DNA of 64,000 nucleotides from Hydromicrobium sp964415365 (GTDB lineage Bacteria > Actinomycetota > Humimicrobiia > Humimicrobiales > Humimicrobiaceae): contig CAYPYW010000008.1 of NCBI GenBank assembly GCA_964415365.1, positions 1 through 64,000 on the forward strand, in the 5' to 3' direction. Each line of letters opens with the position of its first letter. The stretch's first letter is position 1. The position numbers and the translations under genes are program-made. Below, in pieces: positions 44,169 through 53,782 of this stretch. A model generated the notes under the pieces. That model was given only the letters and a program-made list of their open reading frames with translations. It had not been told where the DNA came from and did no database searches.

Positions 44169-47100
44169 ATGGCAATGTTTCTAGAAAATTTTATAAGTGA
44201 AAAACAGTGGCAGCAGTTTATAGAAAGATATAAAAAAACAAATGCTGAAGGTAAAAAAGGCAAAAGCACCAGTCTTGGTACCTTGATCGTGGATGAGAAT
44301 ATCTGGCCTTTTGCTATAAGTGCTTTTTTTAAATGTTTTAATATACCGGCTCTGGTTATTACATCCACTTTAGAGAGAGCCTGTGAACTTGAACAGGAAA
44401 TAAATTGTATTATTCCAGAAGCTAGGATATTTAATTTTCCCAGTCTTGGAAGTAGTATTTTCTATAGAAATAAAACGGCCGCTGCAGAAAACCTCGCAAG
44501 CAGGCTTAATGTTGTTAGAAATTTATTAAACGCCAGGAACTCCAATGACTCGCCTTTAATTATTGCTACCAGTAATTCTTTATTAAATTTAATGCCTGCT
44601 TCTCAGGTTAAGAGGATGGAAAACATAAGAATATTGATCGGCAAAGAGTATAACAGAGACCAATTGATATCCAAATTCATCAGTAGCGGTTATGAAAGAG
44701 TGTACAGGGTTTATGACAGGGGAGAATTCAGTATAAGAGGGGAAGTTATGGATATTTTTGATATAACAGGCAACAGTCCCGTAAGAATTGATTTTCTTGG
44801 AGATGAGGCAGAGAAAATATTTCTTTATGATATTTCAAGCAATAAGCTTATAAAAGGGTTAAATAAAATCTCTGTTTTTCCAAATATAAATCCCTGGAAA
44901 ATAGAAAAAAAAGATGCCGCCAAGTCAACTGACAAAATGATTTCTTTTATTGATTTGCTAAAAAACAATATTCTGAAATTTGCAGTCATACTCTGTGATC
45001 CGGTAGAAATTTATCTGAAAATAAGAAGCGACATCGATATTATTCACAGAATTTTTGATAGGGATAAAGATATTCTAATAACTTCCAGTAAAGAAATTGC
45101 AGATTCTTATCTGGTGAAAAGGGATTTTCTGGAAAAGGAGGATTTTTATTTAAAACTAAATATAATCTCTACCAAAGAGCAGGCCCCGGGTAAAGGTGAA
45201 TTCAATCTAAGTAGTATAACCAAACAGAAAAGGAGTTTTGGGAATTCTATTGATTTTATACGGAATATAAAAAAGGATCTTAAAAGCAGTAAGAAGGTTA
45301 TTATCTCAATTGATGGAAGCGAAAGAAGAAAAAAGATAGAAGAATTATTTTTAGACAGTTCCGTATCTTACAATTATTTACAAGCCAGAGCCGGAATTAA
45401 GTATAATTTACCCAAGTCAGGCATTGTCGATATATCAGATCTCCGGTTATACAGAGGTTACTGCTCCCGGGATGTTTCATTGTACGGCGAACTGGATATT
45501 TACGACCGGATGCAGTATCAGATATCTGAGAGAAAGATTTCTCCGGGCAGCGATCTTGAACATTTTAAACCCGGAGAGCATGTGGTTCACAAGAACCACG
45601 GGATAGGAAAATATGTTGATGTTGTTTCAAAGCAGGTTGGTGGCTATAAAAGGGAATATTTTTTGATAGAATACGCAAATAATGATAAATTATATGTTCC
45701 AACCTGGCAGGCTGATCGAATAACGAGATATATTGGTGAAAAGAATCCGACTATAACCCCGCTTAATTCCAAACAGTGGGACAGTCTTAAGAGAAGAGTA
45801 AGAAAATCTGTGCATAAACTTGCCATTGACCTGGCTAAATTATATGCAGAGAGAGACTCCAGCATTGGTTACGCATTCCCTGCTGACAGCCCCTGGCAAA
45901 AGGAAATAGAAGATTTATTTCCATTTAAGGAAACCCCCGATCAGATTAAGGTGATCAATTATGTAAAAGGTGCTATGAGTAAACCCAAACCAATGGACAT
46001 TCTGGTAATTGGGGATGTAGGATTCGGGAAAACCGAGGTTGCGGTAAGGGCGGCCTTCAAATCGATAGAGGACGGGAAGCAGGTTCTAATGCTGGTTCCC
46101 ACTACGATTCTTGCCGATCAACATTACCAGACCTTCAGCGAACGGTACAAAAACTACCCTGTCATTTTAGAAGTCTTGAGCAGGTTTAGAACCAGAAAAA
46201 AACAAAAGGATATAGTGAAAGAATTCAATGACGGCAAAATAGATATGATAATCGGTACACATCGTATTCTACAGGAAGACATAAAACCTAAAGACCTGGG
46301 CCTTATTATTGTAGATGAGGAACAGAGATTTGGGGTAGGGAGCAAAGAAAAGATAAAGTTATTGAAAACCGAAGTAGATGTGTTGACCTTAAGTGCCACA
46401 CCTATCCCCAGAACGCTGTATATGTCTCTTACTGGAGTCAGAGATATTGCGTTAATTGAAACTTATCCGGAAGGTAGAAATCCAATAGAAACCTTTGTGG
46501 GTGAAATTGATTATCAGGTTGTAAGAAGAGCCATAGAGAGAGAAATTGCCAGAGGGGGGCAGGTATACTATGTTTACAACAGGATATCAGGCATAGAAAA
46601 TAAGAAAATCCAGTTGCAACGGCTGGTTCCCCAGGCAGGTATTGCTCTAACTCACGGCCAAATGGAGGGTGGCAAAATAGAAAGAATAATGAGCGATTTT
46701 ATAAATAAAAAATATGATATACTGCTGACCACTTCTATAATAGAGTCTGGAATGGATATCGGAAATGTAAATACACTGATAGTTGAAAATTCACAATTGT
46801 TTGGATTATCCCAGCTTTACCAATTAAGAGGCAGAGTAGGCAGATCTTCAGAAAGAGCTTACTCTTATTTCTTCTATTCCAGCAAGAAGAACCTTAGCCT
46901 TCAGGCATTTCAAAGGCTTAAGACATTAGCTGAGTATACTGATCTTGGCTCGGGATATAGTGTAGCAATGAGAGATCTGGAGATAAGGGGGGCAGGGGAA
47001 ATATTGGGTCCCAGGCAGCACGGCCACATAAATAGTGTGGGTTTTGATATGTATTGCCAGATAATAAAAGAAGAAATTGAAAAACTTAAGGGTAAGAAGA

Positions 47101-47546
47101 TAGAAGAGGATATCAATGTTCAGATTGATCTGCCGGTCAGTGCATACATCCCGAGGAGTTATATCGAGAGCGAAAAGGACAGGATCAATATTTATAAAGT
47201 ATTAGGAAATGCGGAAAGTCCTGGTGAAATAGACCAGATCAAGGAAAAAATGGACTTACGATATAAAAAAGCGCCACCGGTTGTAGATAATCTTGTAAAT
47301 ATAGCCAGAATAAAATATCTACTCAGGAAAGCAAGGATAGAAAAAATTATATTCTCTGATGGGAAAGGAATTATATTGAGGAAAGTGGATATGTCACAAA
47401 ACAAGGCTGGAGACATGAATAGGAAGAATCGTAATCTGTTATATAACCCAGTATCCAAGCAAATAATAATAAAAAAAGTTGGTAAAAATATTAATTTGGA
47501 TTTAGTCTTAAGTGACCTAAATGATATAATAAGTTTTATGCAATAA
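44169..47546 (+). CDS. mfd: Transcription-repair coupling factor Mfd
   Basis: 1125 residues. A UvrB-homology N-terminal region is followed by a CarD-like RNA-polymerase-interacting domain (about 470-560, GEHVVHKNHGIGKYV), and RecG-like helicase motifs: GDVGFGKTEVAVRA (Walker A, about 615), DEEQRFGVGSKEK (Walker B), SATPIPRTLYMSL, and QLRGRVGRSSERAYSYF. A C-terminal TRCF domain ends the protein. It displaces stalled RNA polymerase and recruits UvrA. The 193 bases upstream are AT-rich with a TTGACA at 44143 but no well-spaced -10. Confidence 0.96.
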   Translation: MAMFLENFISEKQWQQFIERYKKTNAEGKKGKSTSLGTLIVDENIWPFAISAFFKCFNIPALVITSTLERACELEQEINCIIPEARIFNFPSLGSSIFYRNKTAAAENLASRLNVVRNLLNARNSNDSPLIIATSNSLLNLMPASQVKRMENIRILIGKEYNRDQLISKFISSGYERVYRVYDRGEFSIRGEVMDIFDITGNSPVRIDFLGDEAEKIFLYDISSNKLIKGLNKISVFPNINPWKIEKKDAAKSTDKMISFIDLLKNNILKFAVILCDPVEIYLKIRSDIDIIHRIFDRDKDILITSSKEIADSYLVKRDFLEKEDFYLKLNIISTKEQAPGKGEFNLSSITKQKRSFGNSIDFIRNIKKDLKSSKKVIISIDGSERRKKIEELFLDSSVSYNYLQARAGIKYNLPKSGIVDISDLRLYRGYCSRDVSLYGELDIYDRMQYQISERKISPGSDLEHFKPGEHVVHKNHGIGKYVDVVSKQVGGYKREYFLIEYANNDKLYVPTWQADRITRYIGEKNPTITPLNSKQWDSLKRRVRKSVHKLAIDLAKLYAERDSSIGYAFPADSPWQKEIEDLFPFKETPDQIKVINYVKGAMSKPKPMDILVIGDVGFGKTEVAVRAAFKSIEDGKQVLMLVPTTILADQHYQTFSERYKNYPVILEVLSRFRTRKKQKDIVKEFNDGKIDMIIGTHRILQEDIKPKDLGLIIVDEEQRFGVGSKEKIKLLKTEVDVLTLSATPIPRTLYMSLTGVRDIALIETYPEGRNPIETFVGEIDYQVVRRAIEREIARGGQVYYVYNRISGIENKKIQLQRLVPQAGIALTHGQMEGGKIERIMSDFINKKYDILLTTSIIESGMDIGNVNTLIVENSQLFGLSQLYQLRGRVGRSSERAYSYFFYSSKKNLSLQAFQRLKTLAEYTDLGSGYSVAMRDLEIRGAGEILGPRQHGHINSVGFDMYCQIIKEEIEKLKGKKIEEDINVQIDLPVSAYIPRSYIESEKDRINIYKVLGNAESPGEIDQIKEKMDLRYKKAPPVVDNLVNIARIKYLLRKARIEKIIFSDGKGIILRKVDMSQNKAGDMNRKNRNLLYNPVSKQIIIKKVGKNINLDLVLSDLNDIISFMQ

Positions 47547-47570
47547 TTTACAACAAGAAAGAGGTAAGAG

Positions 47571-48704
47571 TTGAATAAAAAATTAAACAGAAAAAGAAAC
47601 ATTATTCTTATAACTGTATCCATAGCTATTTTATTATTAATTTTTGTATTAGTTTATTTTTTTGGTTTTTATAGTAAAACCGTTGCCAGAGTGGATGGAA
47701 TTAAAGTAAAACAAAAAGAGGTAGATGTTTATATGGATTTTTTGAAAAGTCAGGACACCAGCGGGGAATTACCAACCGATGAAGAAGGATTAAAAACTCT
47801 GGAAGCCAATATAATTGACTCGCTTATTGTTATAAAACTGCTTGAAAAATATGCAGGAGAAAATGATATTACTGTAACCGACCAGGAAGTTGATGAACGG
47901 ATGGAATTAATAGAAGGCACTTATTCTTCAGAGGGAGATTTTGAGGAGAATTTAGAAGCCAGTGGTATAAGTAAAGAATTTCTGGAAGACTATTTAAGAA
48001 ATCAATTGCTAAGCAGTAAGATTTATAATGCAGTCACTGCAGATGTGACTGTCAGCGAGGATGAAGTAAAGCAGTATTACGAAGATAATAAAAATACAGT
48101 GTTTTTAGTTCCGGAGAAGATTAGAGCAAGCCATATTCTGGCTATATTTCCGTGGAAAAAGGACGGTTCCGAGGAAACTCAGGAGGGAAGAGAAGAAGCT
48201 TTAAGTAAGATAGAAATGATTCAGGAGAAATTAGAAAATGGTGAAGATTTTGGAGATCTGGCCCTTCAGTATTCAGATGATACTACCAGTGCTGAGGATG
48301 GAGGAGATCTGGGTTTTATAAGTAAAGGTGAGATGGTTGAAGAATTTGAGGAGGTATTATTTGCTCTGGATGTAGGAGAAACGAGCGGGATTGTTGAAAC
48401 AGAATATGGATTTCATATTATAGAGGCTACCGACTATGAGGAGGAGCACATTCAAGAATTTAGTGAAGTTGAGGAATCCATAAACACATACCTGCTGAAT
48501 TTGCATAAGATGGAAGTTTGGGAGGATTTTATTTATTCTTTGATAGATAAAGTCAGTATTGAATATTTTACAGATGTGGAAGGAACATTGAATAGCACTG
48601 ACAATACCGGGGCGGAAGATAGTACCGAGACCGGGATAGAAGATAATACAGATGCGGGAACAGAAGATAACACAGGTACAGGAACCGAAGAGGAAAGCGA
48701 ATGA
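47571..48704 (+). CDS. Parvulin-type peptidyl-prolyl isomerase (SurA/PrsA-like)
   Basis: 377 residues, TTG start after AGAGGTAAG. An uncleaved-looking N-terminal membrane helix (about 12-34) lacks a lipobox Cys. A SurA_N-like helical domain (about 45-165) precedes a PpiC parvulin domain (about 180-292, KIRASHILAIFPW; GGDLGFISKGEMVEEFEEVLF; TEYGFHIIEATD). The tail (about 335-377) is an acidic Thr/Glu/Asp/Asn repeat of the TEDNTGTG type. It is likely a membrane-anchored extracytoplasmic foldase. It overlaps mazG by 4 bases. Confidence 0.92.
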   Translation: MNKKLNRKRNIILITVSIAILLLIFVLVYFFGFYSKTVARVDGIKVKQKEVDVYMDFLKSQDTSGELPTDEEGLKTLEANIIDSLIVIKLLEKYAGENDITVTDQEVDERMELIEGTYSSEGDFEENLEASGISKEFLEDYLRNQLLSSKIYNAVTADVTVSEDEVKQYYEDNKNTVFLVPEKIRASHILAIFPWKKDGSEETQEGREEALSKIEMIQEKLENGEDFGDLALQYSDDTTSAEDGGDLGFISKGEMVEEFEEVLFALDVGETSGIVETEYGFHIIEATDYEEEHIQEFSEVEESINTYLLNLHKMEVWEDFIYSLIDKVSIEYFTDVEGTLNSTDNTGAEDSTETGIEDNTDAGTEDNTGTGTEEESE

Positions 48705-49540
48705 AATTCCAGTTGAACGGTAGCGACCTCAAGGATATAGACAAAATAAATGACAGCGGGGAACTGTTTGCTGTTTTAGTAGATATAATGAGGAAGCTTA
48801 GATCGCCTGAAGGCTGTATGTGGGACAGGGAACAAAATCATAAAACCCTCAAGAGGAATCTAATAGAGGAAACTTATGAGGCAGTAGAAAGTATTGAGAG
48901 CAAAGATTATGAAGGGCTTAAGGAAGAATTGGGTGATTTACTTCTTCAAATAGTATTTCAAAGTCAGATTGCAGTTGAAAATAAGGAGTTTGGTATTAAT
49001 GAAGTGCTGCGGGGTATCATCAGAAAATTAATAAGAAGGCATCCCCATGTATTTAGCGGTGTGGTTCTAAACAGCAGTGATGAGATACTGGCAAACTGGG
49101 AAGATATTAAGAAAAAGGAAAGAAAGAAAAAATCCAACAAACCGGATTCAGTCTTCGGCGGAATTCCGAAGTCCCTACCATCGCTCCACTATGCTTATGA
49201 AATCCAGAATAGAGCTTCAAGGCTGAATTTTGACTGGGAAGAAGCAATTGGCATCTTTGATAAAATAAATGAGGAACTGGCTGAATTAAAAAAAGAAGTG
49301 GAAGAAGGCAAAAAAGCCCGGATTACAGGTGAAATTGGAGATGTTCTCTTCAGTATAATAAATTTAGGAAGGCGGTTTGGTATAGATTGTGAAGAAAGTT
49401 TATATGAAGCAAGTAAGAAATTTATAAGGAGATTTAATTTTATGGAGAAATATGCTGATAAAAATAATTTGAATTTTAAGGAGATGCCTCTTAGAGAAAA
49501 AGATAAGCTCTGGGAAATTGCGAAAAAAGAGCTGCCATGA
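48701..49540 (+). CDS. mazG: MazG nucleoside triphosphate pyrophosphohydrolase
   Basis: 279 residues with two MazG domains. The first (about 28-120) has MRKLRSPEGCMWDREQNHKTLKRNLIEE split over conserved positions, then KEELGDLLLQIVFQSQ (metal ligands). The second (about 170-260) has ITGEIGDVLFSIINLGRR. It hydrolyses NTPs or dNTPs to NMPs and limits misincorporation and ppGpp-type signalling. It is translationally coupled both to the parvulin (upstream) and to pyk (downstream) by 4-base overlaps. mfd-mazG proximity is actinobacterial. Confidence 0.95.
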   Translation: MKFQLNGSDLKDIDKINDSGELFAVLVDIMRKLRSPEGCMWDREQNHKTLKRNLIEETYEAVESIESKDYEGLKEELGDLLLQIVFQSQIAVENKEFGINEVLRGIIRKLIRRHPHVFSGVVLNSSDEILANWEDIKKKERKKKSNKPDSVFGGIPKSLPSLHYAYEIQNRASRLNFDWEEAIGIFDKINEELAELKKEVEEGKKARITGEIGDVLFSIINLGRRFGIDCEESLYEASKKFIRRFNFMEKYADKNNLNFKEMPLREKDKLWEIAKKELP

Positions 49541-50994
49541 AAATGAGAAAGACCAAAATAATCTGTACTATTGGACCTGCCAGTAAGGAAGAAAATATTT
49601 TAAAAAAGCTGATAACCAGTGGAATGGATATAGCCCGCATAAATGCCTCTCATAGCAATTCCGAAGAAGTCATTGGAATAGTTAAAAGAATAAGAAAAAT
49701 TTCACAAGAACTTAAAAAAAACACAGCGATAATACTGGACCTTCAGGGCCCCAAAATCAGAGTCGGCCGGTTAGAAAATAAGGTTAGGCTGGTAAGAAAA
49801 CAAAAAGTCATTTTTATTACAGCCGAAAGTCATAACTCCAGTTACTCTGATATAGGGGTTGTTGTTAAAGTAACTTATAACAAGTTTATAGAAGACATTG
49901 AAAAAGGAACCCGTATTTTTATAGACGATGGCTTAATTGAATGTAAAGTACTGGAGGTTAATGCACCAAAAAAGTTAGCTGTTTGCGAAGTTATAACCGG
50001 GGGACTGCTCGACTCTCATAAAGGAATTAATCTTCCTGGCGTAACTATAAGTGCAGATTCGGTTACTAAAAAAGATATGGAATTTTTAGATCTGGGTTTG
50101 GAACTGGAGGTAGACTTTGTAGCCCAATCTTTTGTAAGGAATTCTCAAGATGTTGAAAAAATCAAGGCAGTAATAAACAGAAGAAAAAAACATGCGATGG
50201 TTATAGCCAAAATAGAAAAACATGAAGCAGTGAATAATTTTGATAACATTCTAAATTCAGCAGATGCTGTTATGGTAGCCAGAGGCGATCTGGGAATTGA
50301 AATCAATGCAGAAGAGATTCCCCATATTCAAAAAGAGATCATAAAGAAAGCTAATTCAGCGGGGAAACCAGTAATTACTGCTACTCAGATGCTGGATTCC
50401 ATGATAAGAAACCCCAGGCCTACAAGAGCTGAAGTAAGTGATGTGGCAAATGCGATCATAGATGGTTCAGATTCGGTTATGCTTTCTGGAGAGACTGCCA
50501 CCGGGAAGTATCCCCTGGAGTCTTTAAAAATGATGGTAAAGATAATAAATAAAACCGAAGCTTATCTGGATTATAATGTTGTGTTGCGAAATAATGTTGT
50601 GACAGGAAAGAAATCAAGAATTGATCGCAGCAGTATTACAGAAGCTATAAGTTTCGCTTCCTGCGAAATTGCTAGTATACTAAACGCGAAGGCTATTATA
50701 TCTGCAACTGAGTCAGGACATACAGCCAGACAGGTCTCCAAAAATAGGCCAGGAAGTATGATAATCGGAGCCAGCACCAATGATTGGGTAGTCAGGCAAT
50801 TGATGATAAGCTGGGGAGTGGTTCCTGTGAAAATGAAGTTTGCAAAAAATATAGATGCAATGATTGATGAGTCTGTAGGTGTCTCCAAAAGACTTAAATA
50901 TGTAAATATAGGAGACAGAGTAGTCGTTACTGCCGGTGTCCTGGTTAATAAGCCAGGCAGCACCAATCTTATAAATGTTAAAGAAGTGGAATAG
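49537..50994 (+). CDS. pyk: Pyruvate kinase
   Basis: 485 residues. It has the N-terminal RKTKIICTIGPASKEE, the active-site MVIAKIEKHEAV (catalytic Lys), DAVMVARGDLGIE, TATQMLDSM and SDVANAIIDGSDSVMLSGETA, and a C-terminal allosteric domain (about 360-480). It makes pyruvate and ATP from phosphoenolpyruvate and ADP. Its ATG overlaps the mazG stop, an unusual coupling of glycolysis with a house-cleaning enzyme. It converges on ktrA with a 44-base gap and no clear terminator. Confidence 0.96.
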   Translation: MKMRKTKIICTIGPASKEENILKKLITSGMDIARINASHSNSEEVIGIVKRIRKISQELKKNTAIILDLQGPKIRVGRLENKVRLVRKQKVIFITAESHNSSYSDIGVVVKVTYNKFIEDIEKGTRIFIDDGLIECKVLEVNAPKKLAVCEVITGGLLDSHKGINLPGVTISADSVTKKDMEFLDLGLELEVDFVAQSFVRNSQDVEKIKAVINRRKKHAMVIAKIEKHEAVNNFDNILNSADAVMVARGDLGIEINAEEIPHIQKEIIKKANSAGKPVITATQMLDSMIRNPRPTRAEVSDVANAIIDGSDSVMLSGETATGKYPLESLKMMVKIINKTEAYLDYNVVLRNNVVTGKKSRIDRSSITEAISFASCEIASILNAKAIISATESGHTARQVSKNRPGSMIIGASTNDWVVRQLMISWGVVPVKMKFAKNIDAMIDESVGVSKRLKYVNIGDRVVVTAGVLVNKPGSTNLINVKEVE

Positions 50995-51038
50995 GCTTTA
51001 GACTGAATAGGTAAATTTATTTTCTTATTGATTTTCTT

Positions 51039-51701
51039 TTAATCTTCGGTGAACCGCAGTTTTCGCAAAAGTTTATTTTCCCCAATTAATGTCAGAATGT
51101 CGTCTTTCTGGAATTTATAGTTCACATCGGGAGGAGATATAATTTCATTTTTACTGTTTTTTATGCTTATTATAGTCACTCCATATTTGTGTCTCAGGTT
51201 TAATTCGATTAAGTTCTTTCCAACTACTATTTCTGGTGCAGGTATTTCTACAATACTTACGTCCGGGCTGACTTCCAGAAAATCAATAATATTGGAACTT
51301 ATCAAGCTTCTTGCTACTCTTTCTCCCATATCCTTTTCAGGGTACACTATGGTATCTGCTCCAACTTTTGAAAGCACTCTTCCCTGTGTCTTAGTTCCTG
51401 CCTTGGCAATTATCTTTTTTGCGCCCTTTTCTTTAAGGATCAGGGTTACTAATATTGAATTCTGGATGTATTTTTCTCCGATGCATACAATTACTGCTTC
51501 ATAATCGGAAATACCCATAGATTCAAGTATATCTGCATCGGTAGCATCGCATTTTATTACGTCTGTTATATTCTCAGAAATTCTTTGGACACGATCTTCG
51601 GACTGATCTATTCCTACAACACTGTGTCCGGCTTCTGTCAGGGTTGCAGCCACGCTTGCTCCAAATCTTCCCAGTCCTATCACTAAAAATTGTTTTTTCA
51701 T
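51039..51701 (-). CDS. ktrA: Potassium channel regulatory subunit (KtrA/TrkA)
   Basis: 220 residues. An N-terminal RCK/TrkA-N Rossmann domain (VIGLGRFGASVAATL; DATDADILESMGI) and a C-terminal TrkA-C domain (about 138-218) are visible. It binds ATP/ADP or NAD and gates the K+ channel subunit encoded 5 bases upstream. c-di-AMP binding to the TrkA-C domain is known in relatives but cannot be shown here. Confidence 0.93.
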   Translation of the reverse strand: MKKQFLVIGLGRFGASVAATLTEAGHSVVGIDQSEDRVQRISENITDVIKCDATDADILESMGISDYEAVIVCIGEKYIQNSILVTLILKEKGAKKIIAKAGTKTQGRVLSKVGADTIVYPEKDMGERVARSLISSNIIDFLEVSPDVSIVEIPAPEIVVGKNLIELNLRHKYGVTIISIKNSKNEIISPPDVNYKFQKDDILTLIGENKLLRKLRFTED

Positions 51702-51706
51702 TTTTT

Positions 51707-53053
51707 CTATCCGATTGTTATTGTTTCTTCAGGGTAAGTTATCTTATTGACTATACCTCTTATAGCAATAGCCAGAGATAAAGTACTAATGCCAATTCTA
51801 CCAATAAACATGGTCAGTATCAATATAATCTTGCTTGATGTAGAAAGTGTTGGTGTAATTCCGGTACTCAAACCAATAGTACCGAATGCTGATACTACTT
51901 CAAAAAAAACTTCTTTAAAAGAATATTCTTCAAATGCCAGTATCCCGATTGTTGATATTACAATTAATACAGTTGCAGCAATAGTCAGAGTTAGAGCTCT
52001 GTAAATCAAACTTGATGGGAGTTTCCTTTTGAATAATGTAACCTCGCTTCTTCCTCTAATGGAACTAAGGCCGCCTGCAGCAACTGCAGCGAAAGTAGTG
52101 GTTTTTATGCCGCCTCCTGTTCCTCCGGGTGAAGCTCCTATAAACATCAGCAAGATAAGGACGAGAAGAGTACCAGGATTCAACCTGCTTACATTCATGG
52201 TGTTAAAGCCAGCTGTTCTGGCCGTGACTGATTGGAAGAAACTGGCAAGAATTTTAGTTGATATGGGTTTATTTGCAATGGATTCTGGATTTTCAAATTC
52301 GAGAAGAAAAAACATAATTGCTCCTGTCAAAATCAGAATAGCAGTAACGATCATCACCACTTTGGCATGCAGAGAAAAATGCTTGACCCTTCTGAAAGTG
52401 ATAATCTCTGAAATTACAGGAAAGCCTATTCCTCCCACTACGATTAAGGCCATAAATATCAGGTTTAGTGGAATATCAGAGCTGAAGCTTTCCAGGCTAT
52501 TTGAAAATAGGGAGAAACCGGCATTATTAAAGGCACTGACAGTGTGAAATAGACTGAACGTCATAGATGTTTTAAGTGGAAAAGCATGCTTTAAGTAGAA
52601 AATAGAGGTCATAATAACAAATCCAATGAACTCTATGGTAAATGTAGTTCCTGCTATCAACATAAAGAATTTGGATGCGCTGAATGGCTGTTTTGAGCCG
52701 AAACTGGTATTGATATAAAATTTATCTCTAATATGTATTTTTCTTCCCAGGATTAATCCAAAAATAGAACCAATGGTCATAATTCCCAGTCCGCCAATCT
52801 GTATCAGAATGAGTATTACAATTTTGCCCAGATCAGTAAAATATGTCGGCGTATCCTGAACTATCAAACCTGTTACACAGACAGCAGAAGTAGAAGTAAA
52901 AACTGCATCTATATAACTAATTTTCCCCCTCTGGGTCATCTGAGGGATCATTAGAATTAACGAGCCAATTATTATAGCAATTACAAATCCGAGCAGCACT
53001 TGTTTGGCGATTTTGTTTTGTGTTCTGGAAGAAAATAACGGTATGTCTTTCAT
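51707..53053 (-). CDS. ktrB: Potassium uptake membrane subunit (KtrB/TrkH)
   Basis: 448 residues with four repeated M1-P-M2 units. Selectivity-filter-like glycines occur in TSTSAVCVTGLIV, TVSAFNNAGFSLF, SVTARTAGFNTM and VSAFGTIGLSTGI. The short length favours KtrB over TrkH. It takes up K+ together with the downstream KtrA. The divergent 263-base region (53054-53316) is very AT-rich; I searched for a ydaO-type c-di-AMP riboswitch and did not see its conserved GC-rich core. Confidence 0.94.
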   Translation of the reverse strand: MKDIPLFSSRTQNKIAKQVLLGFVIAIIIGSLILMIPQMTQRGKISYIDAVFTSTSAVCVTGLIVQDTPTYFTDLGKIVILILIQIGGLGIMTIGSIFGLILGRKIHIRDKFYINTSFGSKQPFSASKFFMLIAGTTFTIEFIGFVIMTSIFYLKHAFPLKTSMTFSLFHTVSAFNNAGFSLFSNSLESFSSDIPLNLIFMALIVVGGIGFPVISEIITFRRVKHFSLHAKVVMIVTAILILTGAIMFFLLEFENPESIANKPISTKILASFFQSVTARTAGFNTMNVSRLNPGTLLVLILLMFIGASPGGTGGGIKTTTFAAVAAGGLSSIRGRSEVTLFKRKLPSSLIYRALTLTIAATVLIVISTIGILAFEEYSFKEVFFEVVSAFGTIGLSTGITPTLSTSSKIILILTMFIGRIGISTLSLAIAIRGIVNKITYPEETITIG

Positions 53054-53316
53054 TGCATTTTTGAATTAAATTATTGAACAGTATTTAACATATATCTAAT
53101 ATATAAGTTGATATTTTAATAAAATTAACCTTCAAAAACAACAACTTTATTTTTTCGGGCTTAATCTATACAATATTACCAGAATTTACAGGTATTGGCA
53201 TTATTGTAACATATGTTATACTTATACAAATATATGGATTAATTTTAGCGGTTCGTAGTTATAGTAGTAATAATATAGCAAAGAGAAAACAATAAAAATA
53301 TAGTAAAAATATAAAA

Positions 53317-53748
53317 ATGGATGATAATGTAAAAATTGTCAGCAGATTATCCAGAAAAGCTAAGATAAATATTTCCATCATCATCTTCTTAATTTTTATC
53401 ATAATTACTATCCTTGCCTCTATAAATCAAATAAAAGATATTGTGGAAAAAAGGGAAAAGATGGTCGAACTGGAAGAAAAACTAAACTGGTACAGGAATG
53501 AAAACATAAGTCTTCTGGCTCTTGAAAAGAACTTGTATGAAGAAGAAGCCATAGAACTTGAGGCCAGAAAGCAGTTCAATATGACTACAGGTGACGAGAC
53601 TAATGTCTCTGTGATTGTGGAAGATGATAAAGCCGGAAATGATTTCGAAGACAGTGAGAACTCGTTGCCTGATGGAGATGTTTATTCAAATTCTGATTTA
53701 TGGGGAAATATAAAGATTTTCTACAATAATGAAATAAGAAGCAACTAA
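53317..53748 (+). CDS. ftsB: FtsB/DivIC-type septum protein
   Basis: 143 residues, bitopic: a short basic cytoplasmic N-terminus (SRLSRKAKIN), one transmembrane helix (about 20-42), an extracytoplasmic coiled coil (about 44-88, VEKREKMVELEEKLNWYRNE), then EEEAIELEARKQFNMTTGDET, the usual FtsB/DivIC end of the coil, and an acidic tail. It should bridge the divisome with FtsL and FtsQ. Position just upstream of ppx matches actinobacterial DivIC genes. Confidence 0.88.
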   Translation: MDDNVKIVSRLSRKAKINISIIIFLIFIIITILASINQIKDIVEKREKMVELEEKLNWYRNENISLLALEKNLYEEEAIELEARKQFNMTTGDETNVSVIVEDDKAGNDFEDSENSLPDGDVYSNSDLWGNIKIFYNNEIRSN

Positions 53749-53782
53749 TCCTGGGATAGGAAAGGTATGCAAATAATTTTAA

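Noticed and set aside
53054..53316. A c-di-AMP (ydaO) riboswitch before ktrB
   Set aside because: The region is nearly all A/T and lacks the conserved GC-rich blocks of that RNA.
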